Made by a program: the position numbers and the translations under genes | Notes under the pieces: generated by a model | Told to the model about the DNA's origin: nothing | What the model saw: only the letters and a program-made list of their open reading frames with translations | Database searches by the model: none | Shown: positions 51,655 through 61,612 of the stretch, one piece after another | How positions within the stretch are numbered: position 1 is the first letter of the stretch | Layout: every line of letters starts with the position of its first letter | Assembly (NCBI GenBank): GCA_963575745.1 | Contig: CAUYUJ010014753.1 | Span: 194,501-258,500 of the forward strand | Reading direction: 5' to 3' | Source: Prorocentrum cordatum | Lineage: Eukaryota > Sar > Dinophyceae > Prorocentrales > Prorocentraceae | Length of the DNA stretch: 64,000 nucleotides

Positions 51655-52223
51655 GCTTGCCCCCTCTGTGGCGCCCCCCCCTGGCCGCAGGTGCAGCAGG
51701 CGGCCAGCTCGCCGGAGGAGCCAGACCCCGCCGCCCAGGGCGCACGGCGGCCCGCTTCCCGTTTTGCCCGCGCGCCCTTTCGAGGTGCGGAGCGGTCCGC
51801 CCCCTCTGCCCGCCCTGCCCTGGCAAGGCCTCGGCTGCGCACAGACGCCCCCCTCTTCGGATGTCTTAAGGGCCTTTTGGGCCGTCTCGGGGCCGTCTCG
51901 AGCCCTTTGGGGGCTCCTGGGGGCCTCTTGGGCCGTCCCGAGGCCATCTTGAGGGCTCTCTCGGGCCGTTCTGCAGCCACTCGCAGAGGGGATCAGGGGA
52001 GGGGGGGAAGGCTCCTTCGCCCAGGTCGCCCGGGCTGGCCTCGAGAGGCCCCCCCGAGCAGCCCCAGCGGGCCTCGAGAGGACCCCCACGCAGCCCCAGT
52101 TGGCTTCTCAACGGGCCTCCCGAGCAGCCCGGAGCGGCCTCAACACCCTGGCGCCGCCGCAGGCGGGTGTCGAGGCCTCTTCCTCCTTCTCCTCCTCCTC
52201 CTCCTCCTCCTCCTCCTCCTCCT
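51655..52223. other. No gene; GGCCTCTTGG traces and (CTC)n at 52177-52226
   Basis: 51866-51990 has GGGCCGTCTCGG and GGCCTCTTGG phrases of the dispersed repeat. A CTC microsatellite abuts MITE-2 copy 2. Confidence 0.55.
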
Positions 52224-52388
52224 CTTAAGTCGGGTCTGTCCCTCGCCAGGAGGGAAATTCAAAACTAGTCAAAACATAGTCTGGGGACGATTTTCTGAAT
52301 GGTTTCGAAAATGTGTTGAAGATGTTTCGAACAGTGGTAATTGTTCGCCCCAAAGAAGCCCCCTGTGGGGGGACGGGCCCGACCTAAG
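52224..52388 (+). mobile_element. MITE-2, copy 2 (165 bp)
   Basis: CTTAAGTCGGGTCTGTCCCT at the left and GGGACGGGCCCGACCTAAG at the right are inverted repeats; the interior is collinear with copy 1. No clear flanking duplication. Confidence 0.8.
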
Positions 52389-52655
52389 GCTACTCTGGGC
52401 CCTGTTGAGGCCAGCTGGGACCTCTCTGGGAGCCCGTGGAGGCCAGCGGGGGCTACCTCTAGAGGGTGGCCGCCGATGCGCAGCCCGAAGCCGTACCACC
52501 ATGCCTTCGATCCAGAGGGCACCCAAATCGTTTTGCTTCGAGCGATCCCCGCCAGAACCTTCGGTGTTTGTTACCGACGGCGCACGCTTCCTGGAAAAAC
52601 GCGCGCGTGGCCCTGTTCTCTTGGCCAGCGCGTGTTGCAAGATTATGTTGCCCCC
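52389..52655. other. No recognisable gene
   Basis: Short + frames with some coding-like codon usage (QNLRCLLPTAHASWKNARVA) but no identifiable family. Confidence 0.35.
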
Positions 52656-52960
52656 GATGCCGCGTGATGCCATACTATGTTGTGTTATGGTACGATACGG
52701 AGTGTTGTGCTATGTTTTCTTACGCTCTACTACGTTACACAGCCGTATGATATGGTCTGACGTGTCATGCTATGTAATGCCGTGATATAGGTATGCGTTT
52801 CTGAGGCGTTATGATATCGTATGATACGTCATTGTGGGAAAGTGGTACGATATTATCTGATTTGCCATGCTCATATCTGCTATGCTCTTGTTTGTTATGA
52901 TGCGTGGTGGTGTTGCGCGATGCTTCTGTATGCTCCGTGATGCCATTGCGCGCGCTGTGT
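52656..52960. repeat. Degenerate TATGN/ATACG low-complexity sequence
   Basis: Words such as CTATGTTGTG, TATGATATCG, GTACGATA and TGATGCC recur at about 5-bp multiples for 300 bp. An unusual patch, with no gene. Confidence 0.6.
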
Positions 52961-53017
52961 TGCGCATTCAGGCTCCCATCACACTGAATCCGTCTCGGAC
53001 GCCCCTTTCTGCTGACG

Positions 53018-53428
53018 ATGGCGTGCACACATGTGGCATGCTCGCTATTCGGCGCGCTGCCCGCAGCCCCCGACGAGCTCGCTCGCTGCCAGCGCCGTGG
53101 GCAGGGGATGCCCGGCCATGGCTTCGCGGCGGCCCTCGCACCGGCCGCCCTGGGCGGGGTCCCTCTGGGGCCGCATGCTGAGGGCGTGGCGCTGGCGGCT
53201 GCACCGTTGCCGCCAGGGCTGCCTCTTGCGGAGCTCGGTCAGTGCCACACCGGCCCGAACCGGGAGGTGCGGCATGTCGAGCTGGCCACAGAGATTCTTG
53301 CGTTGGGCGCCATCGTGACTGACGACGTCGACGACCACGACATGACGATCACCAACGGCATGTTCGCCAAGCTCTGCGAGACGATCAGTCTGCATCACGT
53401 CGAGCTTCTGCAGGCCCTGAGACCCTGA
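53018..53428 (+). CDS. Unidentified coding-like ORF
   Basis: A 136-codon frame. Its first half is Ala/Pro-rich; its second half (EVRHVELATEILALGAIVTD, DHDMTITNGMFAKLCETIS, LHHVELLQAL) looks like folded protein with G/C third-position bias. A related frame continues after the stop with RSELSTWDDLHGLPRQVGLD and DVWRRFGRLALEGSEPAAKD to about 53630, so a frameshift may join them. Perhaps LINE-derived; no motif proves it. Confidence 0.35.
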   Translation: MACTHVACSLFGALPAAPDELARCQRRGQGMPGHGFAAALAPAALGGVPLGPHAEGVALAAAPLPPGLPLAELGQCHTGPNREVRHVELATEILALGAIVTDDVDDHDMTITNGMFAKLCETISLHHVELLQALRP

Positions 53429-53811
53429 CGGACCTTTCGGCTCCCCCGCTCCGTCTTCGTTCGGAGTTGAGTACTTGGGACGATTTGCATGGCCTTCCCC
53501 GTCAAGTGGGACTCGACCCTGACGAGCCTGATGTCTGGCGTCGGTTCGGCCGGCTAGCATTGGAAGGATCAGAGCCCGCGGCGAAGGACATCGTTCGCAG
53601 CGCGGACAGGCGACCCAGATTCTCGACGTAGCGGCGGGTTCCACCTGGGTTGCGAAACGACGATATGAGGCAGCCCGCGAGGTGTGCTGGACGGCCCTCC
53701 CGGACCTGCTCCAAGCGCGGCGGCGGCACAAGAAGAGGCCGGTGCCCCTCCACATGGAGTTTGGCCCAGCTGTTCTCGACCTGCTGTGCCCCAAGGAGGA
53801 GCATCAGTCAG

Positions 53812-53923
53812 GAGAGAAAGAAACACACAGACACAATTAATCGTCGAGTCCCAGGAAAATATTGGAAAATATTGGAAAATCCTGTTATTTGTGTCTATTT
53901 ACTTGTGTGTCCCAGGGCCCCTT
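53812..53923 (+). mobile_element. SIE-1, copy 3
   Basis: AAACACACAGACACAATTAA, TCGTCGAGTCCC, GGAAAATATTGGAAAAT, TTATTTGTGTCTATTTACTT, GTGTGTCCCAGGGCCCC. Shorter than the other copies because the middle AAAAGCCC/GATGGG block is missing. Confidence 0.8.
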
Positions 53924-55046
53924 CAATCAGGGGAATGGTGCTTCACCAAGCTGTTTCGCGTGCTGACGGCCACCGGCTCGACGGAAGACCAGGTGCAGCA
54001 GGACTGGGACACAGCATCCAGGCTTGATTCGGGCGACGCGACGACCTTGCAGGGTCTGCCCAACGGCGCCGTCCTATCGGCGCCCACGGACACGGCAGCC
54101 TTCGGTCGCCACCGTTCGACTGTTTTTGCGGCATTGCGGGGATGTTCCTGGCTTCAGTTCCCGACCTTTGCCCGCCATTCCTACCTTTTTAGGGGCGTGC
54201 TGATGTGGATTCTCTGATGGAGTTATGCTGGAGCCCGCCCATGGGCCCTCAATGGGTTGGCCTGGTCAAGACGATCGAGTTGTTGCCGCGGCCATTGTCC
54301 AAGGTTTTGGAAGTGCCTATTGACGCTGCGGCGAGGGTTTGCCCCGCTTCGGGCGATCCTGGTCGACTCGGAGAGAAGCCCTGGCCACCGTAAGGCGGCC
54401 CCTCGGATCCGAGTCCCGATCCACTTCCCTGCACAGGGATCTCCTGGCTCGGCATCGAGTTGCATATGAATCATCTGCGGTCTCGCAGAGCTGATCGCCT
54501 GGCGCAGTGGGTACACGTCGGCAGCCAGCATGTCTACACCGACCCTGACCGCCACATTCTCGAGGTCACGGGGCCGGAGGCGTTCGGCAGGGCCTGGCCG
54601 CACTGCAAGGAGCTCCTGGCCTACACCTCTGACCTAGCGTTGGCCATCGTGGAGGGGAGTGCGGACCAGTGAGACACTCATGAACCACATCTTGCACGAG
54701 GATCAAGGGGTGGCGCTGGTGCGACTCCGCTGACGGCCCTCCAAACGTGCGCAGGAGAGCTTGCCATGGGCTCACCCGTCAACGTCGCCTCAGCAGCTCG
54801 CGGCTGCTTGCCAGAAGTATGTGGGAAGTGGTCAGGCCAGAGGCGCAGGTCAAGGTGTTCGGCCACTTGGGTGCGAACCCTCAGGCCGTCGTGCACAAGC
54901 TGATGGAGACACTCGGCCAACACTCCCTGGTTGGCGCTCACGGAGTCCGACACGTGGCCACGGCCATCCGGCCCGAGGCGCGGTTGGCGAAGTCGAACCC
55001 AGCCGCGGCCTCAGGGAGAGCGCGGGCGCATCTCGACAATGATGAC
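53924..55046 (+). pseudogene. Unidentified coding-like fragments
   Basis: The + frames at 53938-54217 (FRVLTATGSTEDQVQQDWD, TAAFGRHRSTVFAALRG) and 54460-54672 (LRSRRADRLAQWVHVGSQH, EVTGPEAFGRAWPHCKEL) have coding-like composition but end in stops and cannot be joined. They resemble retroelement or host pseudogene debris. No family assigned. Confidence 0.3.
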
Positions 55047-55048
55047 TA

Positions 55049-55228
55049 CTCCAGATTTCGTAATAAAAGCGAGGGGGTCACAACCCTCCCAGACGAGAAG
55101 TTTTAGACCCCCCCCCGTGGAAGAACCCTCCAAAACATCGTCCCCAGACCCCCCCAGGCCTTCCAAGATAGCCTGGAAGAGACCCCCCCCGAAATGAGAC
55201 CCCCCTCCCTTTATTACGAAATCTGGAG
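55049..55228 (+). mobile_element. MITE-1, copy 3 (180 bp)
   Basis: CTCCAGATTTCGTAATAAAA and its inverse at the ends, flanked by TA on both sides (55047-55048 and 55229-55230). Same orientation as copy 2. Confidence 0.92.
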
Positions 55229-56586
55229 TAAGCGCGCAGATTCACGCAGGCGGTGCACGCACGAGCGACCCAGTTGGGGGCAAGCTCGATCAGCCTGGAG
55301 CGCACGACGTACCTGCAGGACCTGGAGGGCAGTGGCCTGCTCCGCGCCGCGGCCGCGGCAAGAATCGGCAGCCGCGGCGAGGGGCGCCGACCCCCGCCCC
55401 GCGGGCACGAATTGGGAACAGCTCGCCGCGACTGCCTGCGGCGAGCTTGGGCCCGGCGGCAGCGCAGGTCATCGACACGCACGGCGTCGCTTATTGGCGT
55501 CTGGGCGTCGTGCTCTCCTGTCGCCAGGTAGCATTGCGCGCGAATTCGTTCACGGCTTCACCTGTGGCTTCAACGAGGGCCCAGGCGGCTACTTCTTCAC
55601 CCTCTTACTTCACTCCGCGGCCATGCGGGCGGCCATGCTCCGAGCCGACCAGCTTCCCAATCTGCCGCACGCAGCGTTAGCTTCGCGGCTGAAGAGCCAA
55701 CAAGTCTCAGCCCCTCCGAGACATGATGCGCAGGCACCGTCGCTGCCGGCGCGTCCGCTTCGATCGGCGGTTCCAGCCACGCGCCCAGATCATCGGCACG
55801 ACGACCCATGCCGCGGCTCGCTGGCGGAGGCGGCAGGGAATTCCCAGACCTTCCTCGCGTTGGACGTCAGGACGAGGTTCGCGAAGGATTCGCTCGCGAC
55901 CGTGACTCCGCGATTCTCTCGGAGGCGCACGTCGCGGAAGGCGACGAGGCGGCCCGGCGGCCCTCGCCAGGCTTCACGCCCACGTTGCAGGCACTTCGGA
56001 CAGGGCTGGGGTGGGCATCGTCCTCCGGGACAATTTCTCGCGGCAGTCGACCCCGGCCCCGCGTGGGAGGGGGCCGCTGGGAGGTCGGGACAGGTTTGGT
56101 GGAGTGGTGGGGGATGCTTGGACGTCGCCCCAAACGTGCCGCATCTCCGCGTCCCCTTCCTTCTCCTGTCGTGCCTCCTCCTTTCCTTCCTCCTACTCGT
56201 TCGCTGGGCAGGAGGAGGAGGAGAAGAGGAGGAGGAGGAGGAGGAGGAAGAGGAGGAGGATCACGAGTGGACGATGCCCAGCGTTCCCTCGCGGCGTCGA
56301 GACAAGTGCAGCGTGGACACCATCGACCTCGGCTACAACAAGCCGGGCCCTGGCAAAGCTGGCAACAAGCGGTTAAGCCGAGCGTTTGCTTCGACTATGC
56401 ACCTGAACGTTGCGTAGCGAAAAATGCTTTCATTGACGTGGTCAGTTGCAAAGTGGCACGGGTGTTATGGCGAAGGTGACGGGGTGATATTCCAGCTGTT
56501 CAGTGGGACATGCTCCCCTCAGTCCCCGAGGAATTCTCTCGCTCTCTTGTTTTTTTTTTTATTATTTTTTGTCTCTCTCTCTATGT
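55229..56586. other. No identified gene; (GGA)n at 56209-56262
   Basis: GC-rich frames on the + strand, some Arg/Ala-rich, without recognisable domains. At 56395-56440 the peptide ERCVAKNAFIDVV resembles the VKNTFIDDI peptide at the window end, possibly by chance. Confidence 0.35.
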
Positions 56587-56649
56587 ATATACATACATAC
56601 ATACATACATACATACATACATACATACATACATACATACATACATACA
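56587..56649. repeat. (ATAC)n microsatellite
   Basis: About 15 ATAC units. Confidence 0.97.
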
Positions 56650-56845
56650 CACATGCGCGTTGGTATTTGAAACCATAGTGCCGAGATTGGGATTGGTATC
56701 CAGCTGCGTGCGGCAAGCCCCGTCGCCCTGACAGCGCAGCAGCGCGGCAGCCAGAAGATGGCACGAACTTGTGCGTATGGCCCGCTGCAGTTCGGTGTTC
56801 TGTCTGAGCTGCCGTTTGTCTTGGGCGCCCCTCCCTGTCCGCAGC

Positions 56846-56939
56846 CTCTCCTCCTCCTCCTCCTCCTCCTCCTCCTCCTCCTCCTCCTCCTCCTCCTCCT
56901 CCTCCTCCTCCTCCTCCTCCTGCTCCTCCTCCTCCTCCT
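56846..56939. repeat. (TCC)n microsatellite abutting the spliced leader
   Basis: About 30 TCC units with one TGC interruption, ending at the base before the leader. Confidence 0.97.
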
Positions 56940-56961
56940 TCCGTAGCCATTTTGGCTCAAG
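56940..56961 (+). other. Intact dinoflagellate spliced-leader sequence
   Basis: TCCGTAGCCATTTTGG followed by CTCAAG, identical to the 22-nt leader including an allowed T at position 1. It is followed by TCCGGAGTG rather than a GT donor, so this is not an SL RNA gene. It is the 5' end of a retroposed trans-spliced mRNA and heads LINE-C. Confidence 0.9.
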
Positions 56962-57124
56962 TCCGGAGTGTTTTGCTCTGGCTTGCCCGTGGGAGTCGCG
57001 GCCCACACTGTCACATTCTGAGCGACCCCGCGGGTGGCTCAGGATACGTTTTTGTTCCCAGTATTGAGGCTTCAGCCCTCACAGCCTTCGACACTTGGGC
57101 GCCTCTTGACAAGCTTTCGAAGTT

Positions 57125-57800
57125 ATGCCCGATGATGGCGGTCATGGCCCCCCACGACGCGGAGGAGCTCGCCATGAGAGCGGGGCGGCACGTGGCACCT
57201 CGTCACCAGCAGGTCAGCCACACCGCAGCCGCAGTGATGTCCATCGTGACCGTGCTCGCCGTGACGGCGCTCGACCCCCTGAAGCTGAACAAAAAGAATG
57301 GACTCCAAGCACATTCCCGACCCAGGAGCGAGGTGGAGGCGATCCATTTCACGGTCGAGACCCCTGGGCTGGAGGCCGCCAGCGGGGCACCTACGAGCAG
57401 TCCACCCGAGCGGCTGCCGAGCGTGCAATGGCGGCACGAATGGCTGCAGGGGAGTTCGGGCCTGCTGCCGCGGCCCAAGCCATGGCACACCCTGTGGCAG
57501 CCCCACCCCAGACGGCAGCAGGCGCTCCAGCAGCAGCTGCCGCAGCCCAGCCGATGGAACAAGTCCTACAGTCTGTCATGGGCACGCAGTTTTCGGCCAT
57601 CCAGGTCCAACTCCAAGACTTCATCAACGCCTCCTTCTCGACGGCCCTTGAGAAGGCACAGGAGGCGATCACCAGCTCTATGCAGGCGCAGCTGGCTCCG
57701 ACAGTGGCACGGGTCACGGCGGTGGAATCAGATTCCGCCACGTCCAGGACCACACCCAGGACCTGGAGGCGGAGCAGCGGAACCTGCGCGCAGAGGTCCG
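57125..57800 (+). pseudogene. LINE-C N-terminal region
   Basis: Ala/Gln-rich (RAAAERAMAARMAAGEFGPA), then a probable coiled coil (MEQVLQSVMGTQFSAIQVQL, DFINASFSTALEKAQEAITS, MQAQLAPTVARVTAVESDSA). A frameshift near 57740 leads into QDHTQDLEAEQRNLRAEVRR in the next frame. Likely an oligomerisation segment. Confidence 0.6.
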
Positions 57801-57804
57801 GCGC

Positions 57805-58500
57805 ATGCAGCAAGCGCTGGCGATGGCAGAGAGCGCGGCATCATCCGAATCTGTCGACGTTGCACGCCTTGCCACATGGGATTGTCCTACGAATCCAAGG
57901 CTCTTCAGCATCAACACAGAGATGGAGGTCACAAAGGTAGCTCTTTTGGAAGGACCCTCTGAATGGTTCGACATCGCGAATGTACGTAAAGAACGCATCG
58001 AGATCATTGGAGGCGACACCCCGAGCAGAAAGTTCGCATTACATGGCCCAGGAGCAGAAGCAGGAGTACTACGAGCACAGGCCCTCGCTCGAGCCCAGCG
58101 TGATGGCACGGGAGCTTGGAGAAAATTTCACGCTATGGGAGTGGATGGGTATGAAACAAGCATCTTCATTGGCCCAGGTCGCAATGCAAAACAAATACGC
58201 AGGGAAGTACAGACAAAGAAACCCAAACAATTTCTTCAACCAACTGTACCAAATTTTGAATGGTGGGCAAAAAGAGCAGTGGGACTGGTATATTGTGGGA
58301 ATCTTCCAGTGGTTGAGATCTTTCCAGGACACGCTCCCAATGACCAATCAAAGCTGGCTTGGAACCCGCAAGCATGCGCAGAGTACACACTGGACAAAGA
58401 AGCAACCAATCAAGCCTTCCACCACATGTTTAAGGAAGTGGACATCATCATGGTCTTGCTCCTGACGCGAAATGGCGACCATGGGGCCTGGAGCCTGGCG
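57805..58500 (+). pseudogene. LINE-C RRM-like segment
   Basis: Frame 1 reads IANVRKERIEIIGGDTPSRK, KFALHGPGAEAGVLRAQALA, GYETSIFIGPGRNAKQIRRE and RAVGLVYCGNLPVVEIFPGH. Two beta-like strands around a F-I-G-P helix segment (ARNAKQIRRE-type) resemble LINE ORF1 RNA-binding domains. It ends near 58480, where the frame changes before the EEP. Another frame is open over part of this span (57980-58465) but is less convincing. Confidence 0.55.
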
Positions 58501-58509
58501 AGCAGGAGA

Positions 58510-59204
58510 TCCAGATTATCTCGTGGAACGCCGCAGCCCGCCCATATATGCCGAAAGCCGTCCACAAGGAGAAACAAGGTTGCAAGGCTGGCGGCGCCTA
58601 TGAAACATCGTGCACTGATATGTCTTCAAGAAGTTCACGGCACTCATGAATCATTGGTAAACTATATTCGGCAATACCCGTATGAATACAAAGTGCTCAC
58701 AACCATGGGACATCGGCCTGGTGTTGGTGGTGCTGCAATCCTGGCCCCATGGCATTCCGACGCAGAGCTCCTAGAAGTGCCAGAACATCTTCGCCCGAAG
58801 TTTGACCCAGACGTTATCGCAGAAGGAAGAGCGCACAGCTTGAGCATCATGAACCCGAATACCAATATGTAGATCCGCTTCATCTGTGTTCACAACTTTG
58901 AATTGAATGCTGCACAGAGGACAGTACTTCGTCACCGTTGGCAGGGAAACGCCTCCTGGGCCCGTGCGGATGAGATGCACCGGCTGGCGACTGCGATCGG
59001 CGACATCAACGTGTCGGACAGACCGAACGACTCGCTGCCGTTTTCTGAGCCCCGCCGGGCGCGTCTCTCCCTGGAGGGGAGGGCCAATCACCACGAGGCT
59101 TTCTGGCGCTCGCTTTTTTCAGGCCAGACGACGGAGATCGCGACGGATCTTCCAATTCATGTCCCCCGACCCTCCGCCTCGCCTTCCTCCATCGACCGCG
59201 CCTT

Positions 59205-59259
<55 letters not shown>

Positions 59260-59268
59260 CTCTCTCGT

Positions 59269-59362
<94 letters not shown>

Positions 59363-59369
59363 TTTTTTC

Positions 59370-59464
<95 letters not shown>

Positions 59465-59560
59465 CCCTGTCTCCTCGAAAGGGAAACGGCGCTGGGTCTG
59501 ATCCAAGAAGCGCCTGAGCTAGCAGACTGGCAGTTGAGTGACCGCGCCATTTTGTCTCTG
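58510..59560 (+). pseudogene. LINE-C EEP endonuclease, split by a TC microsatellite
   Basis: IQIISWNAAAR (catalytic Asn) opens the domain. Then come ALICLQEVHGTHESL (catalytic Glu), GVGGAAILAPWHSD, ATAIGDINVSDRPNDSLPF (the G-D-x-N block) and SPSSIDRAFVS. A 256-bp TC repeat follows, and then ELADWQLSDRAILSLTLKP (the S-D-H block, His replaced by Arg). The frame before the repeat (from 58903) differs from that after it (the 58907 frame), so repeat growth shifted the frame. A TAG at 58870 and frameshifts near 58500-58600 add to the damage. Confidence 0.75.
59207..59462. repeat. (TC)n microsatellite inside the EEP coding region
   Basis: 256 bp of TC with short T runs (15 T near 59355-59369). In both relevant frames it encodes Leu-Ser repeats, continuing the natural FVSLS segment. 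Confidence 0.97.
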
Positions 59561-60189
59561 ACCCTGAAGCCCAGGGGCCCGGCGCCGAAAGGCCGGCAGA
59601 CAATCCCACACTTCATTTTTAAGCACCCGAGATATAAGCATATTCTCGCGAACTGCATGGCAGGCTTCGAACATGAATCCTTTCCTCCTCCTGATGATTG
59701 CTCTCTCTTCAAAGAACACATGATCGCTGCTGCCGAAGTTGCGCGTGGAGAGCTTATGAAGGGCCCCAACGCGGGCCAGAATAACACACGGGTTACCTGT
59801 TCAGTCCACGGGAGAATTTCGCCAGGCACGGCCCGACCAGCAGGCTTGTCAGACGAGGGAATTTCGCCAGGCACGGCCCGACAGTAGCGTAGCAGGCAGC
59901 ACGGTGCGCCAGGAGAGTTCTCCACGACAGAAGCTAGATGCATGGCCTTCCGTTCTATTGCACGAGCCATTTGGCGCCAAGATGTTCGCGCGGCATCACG
60001 GATGCAGCAAGACTCAGGGCACGGCCGAAAGTTTTCACAGATCGCATGCAAAAAGGTCGTGCTCCAGCGAGAGGAAGAATTCAGAAATGAGGTCCTGAAC
60101 CAGAATGCCGCCCGCCATGAGAAGATGCAAGATGAAGCAGCTAGTAGGGCACGCTCGAATCCCCGAGAGGCCACGCATTGGGGCAAAAT

Positions 60190-61606
60190 GCAGGACAGGC
60201 CCCTTCGCAGGGCGTTGCTTTGGAGGCCAAGACAAAGACGTCTCGTTTTAAAGGGGGCGCGCGTTGCTCAGACTGGCCACCGAAGTGATGTAGCCCGCGG
60301 CCCTGAACATGTTACGAACGCTTTAAAAGAATATTGGCAACCAGCTTTCACGGAGAAAGCGACGCCTATACATGAGATTCTGCCTTTTCTAGACTCCAAT
60401 ATGCCGGACCACCCATCCTTTGATTTTCACGTCCCCGCGCGGGAAAGGATGGCCACTGGTTTAGGGCGAGCTCGAGAATCAGCACCTGGGCCAGATAGGC
60501 TTACCTACGCCGCGTGGAAGGGCCAGCCCACCTGCCTCGACGCCCCCTACCGTCTCCTCCTCTATCTGATGGGCGGTCAGCCCCCTCCTGAAGGCCTGAA
60601 CCACAGCGTTTTTGCTTTTATCCCCAAGGGCGAGGACCCGCGGGACACCGCGGATTGCGTTAGAGACCCAGGGGGCATCCGCCCGTTGTCGCCGAAGAAT
60701 TCGGACAGCTAGCTTCCGGCGCCCACGCTCAACCAGCAGTTGCAGCATTGCGTGGTCCCTAGGGCCCACGAGGTCCAGCAAGGGTTTGTTAAAGGGCGCA
60801 ATCTAGGCCACCACATACTTGCCATGGGCACAGCGGCTCGGAGAGCAGGTGTCGCCCATGAAGACTCGCAGCCAATCTTTTTGAGCGTTGACATTAAAGC
60901 TGCCTTCCCTAGCATGAGCCAAACGTGGCTACGGCTTGTGCTGGCAAGGCGTCGCTTGCACGCAGGATTTTGATTCGCCATCAATGCCCTTGCAGCAGGT
61001 TCTCTGACCCACCTCTCGGTTGGCTCGGAAGTTGTGCCCATGTTCAAGATTACTTCAGGCGTGCCCCAAGGGCGCCCCCTTTCTGGCTCCCTCTGGGCCT
61101 TGGGCGTTGACCCCCTCCTCCGTCACCCCGCCCGCCCTTTCCCCAGTAAAGGGGGCGCCACTCTGGGAGCATGTGCCGATGATGTAGGTGCGGTTTTAAA
61201 CAATAGCATGCTGCGTCCACTTCTATATGAAACCTTCCAGTATGCCCAGAAGCTAGCAAGCCTCATGCTCCAGACAGCGAAGTGTGTAGTCGTTCCGCTA
61301 GCCGTTGAATGCATCGTCACAGAGGTCACACAGCATGCTGCCATTATCGCGAGCTTTGTTCCAGCCTGGTCGAATGCGAGGATCGCTGGCTATGCGAAAT
61401 ACTTGGGGGTGCTGATTGGGCCAGCCGCCGCCCTGTCGCTTCAGTGGCACGAGGCGGGGCAGAAATGGTGGACTCGTGTCCGCATGGTAGCTAGTAGTCG
61501 GTCCCCAAGTGATGCTTTGATTCGTTTGTATGAGTGCACGGCTGTGTCAGTTCTCGGATATATTGCTCAATTCTTCCCGCTGCGTGCAGACATACTGAAG
61601 AAATAA
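60190..61606 (+). pseudogene. LINE-C reverse transcriptase
   Basis: Frame 2 throughout. ESAPGPDRLTYAAWKGQP and NHSVFAFIPKGED with DPGGIRPLSPKNSD form the fingers. VQQGFVKGRNLGHHI follows, then motif A FLSVDIKAAFPSMSQTWL, motif B SGVPQGRPLSGSLWALGVDP, motif C GACADDVGAVLN (Cys in place of the usual Tyr/Phe), then YAKYLGVLIGP in the thumb. Stops: TAG 60710, TGA 60971, and TAA-TAG at 61604-61609. There is no frameshift within the domain, so point nonsense changes are the main lesion. A linker frame (59463-59887, TAG at 59885) joins it to the EEP. Confidence 0.9.
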
Positions 61607-61612
61607 TAGTAT

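Noticed and set aside
53943-54603. Minus-strand ORFs in the 54-kb region
   Set aside because: Plus-strand frames have the better codon bias; the minus frames show no motif.
56940-56961. SL RNA gene
   Set aside because: A gene would have a GT donor after the exon and an intron with an Sm-like site; here TCCGGAG follows and a LINE begins.
57980-58465. Alternative 161-codon frame across the LINE-C RRM-like region
   Set aside because: The other frame contains the F-I-G-P and strand segments expected of LINE RNA-binding domains; this one does not, although a local frameshift cannot be excluded.
59006-60186. 355-codon minus-strand Arg-Glu repeat protein
   Set aside because: Antisense of the TC microsatellite within LINE-C.
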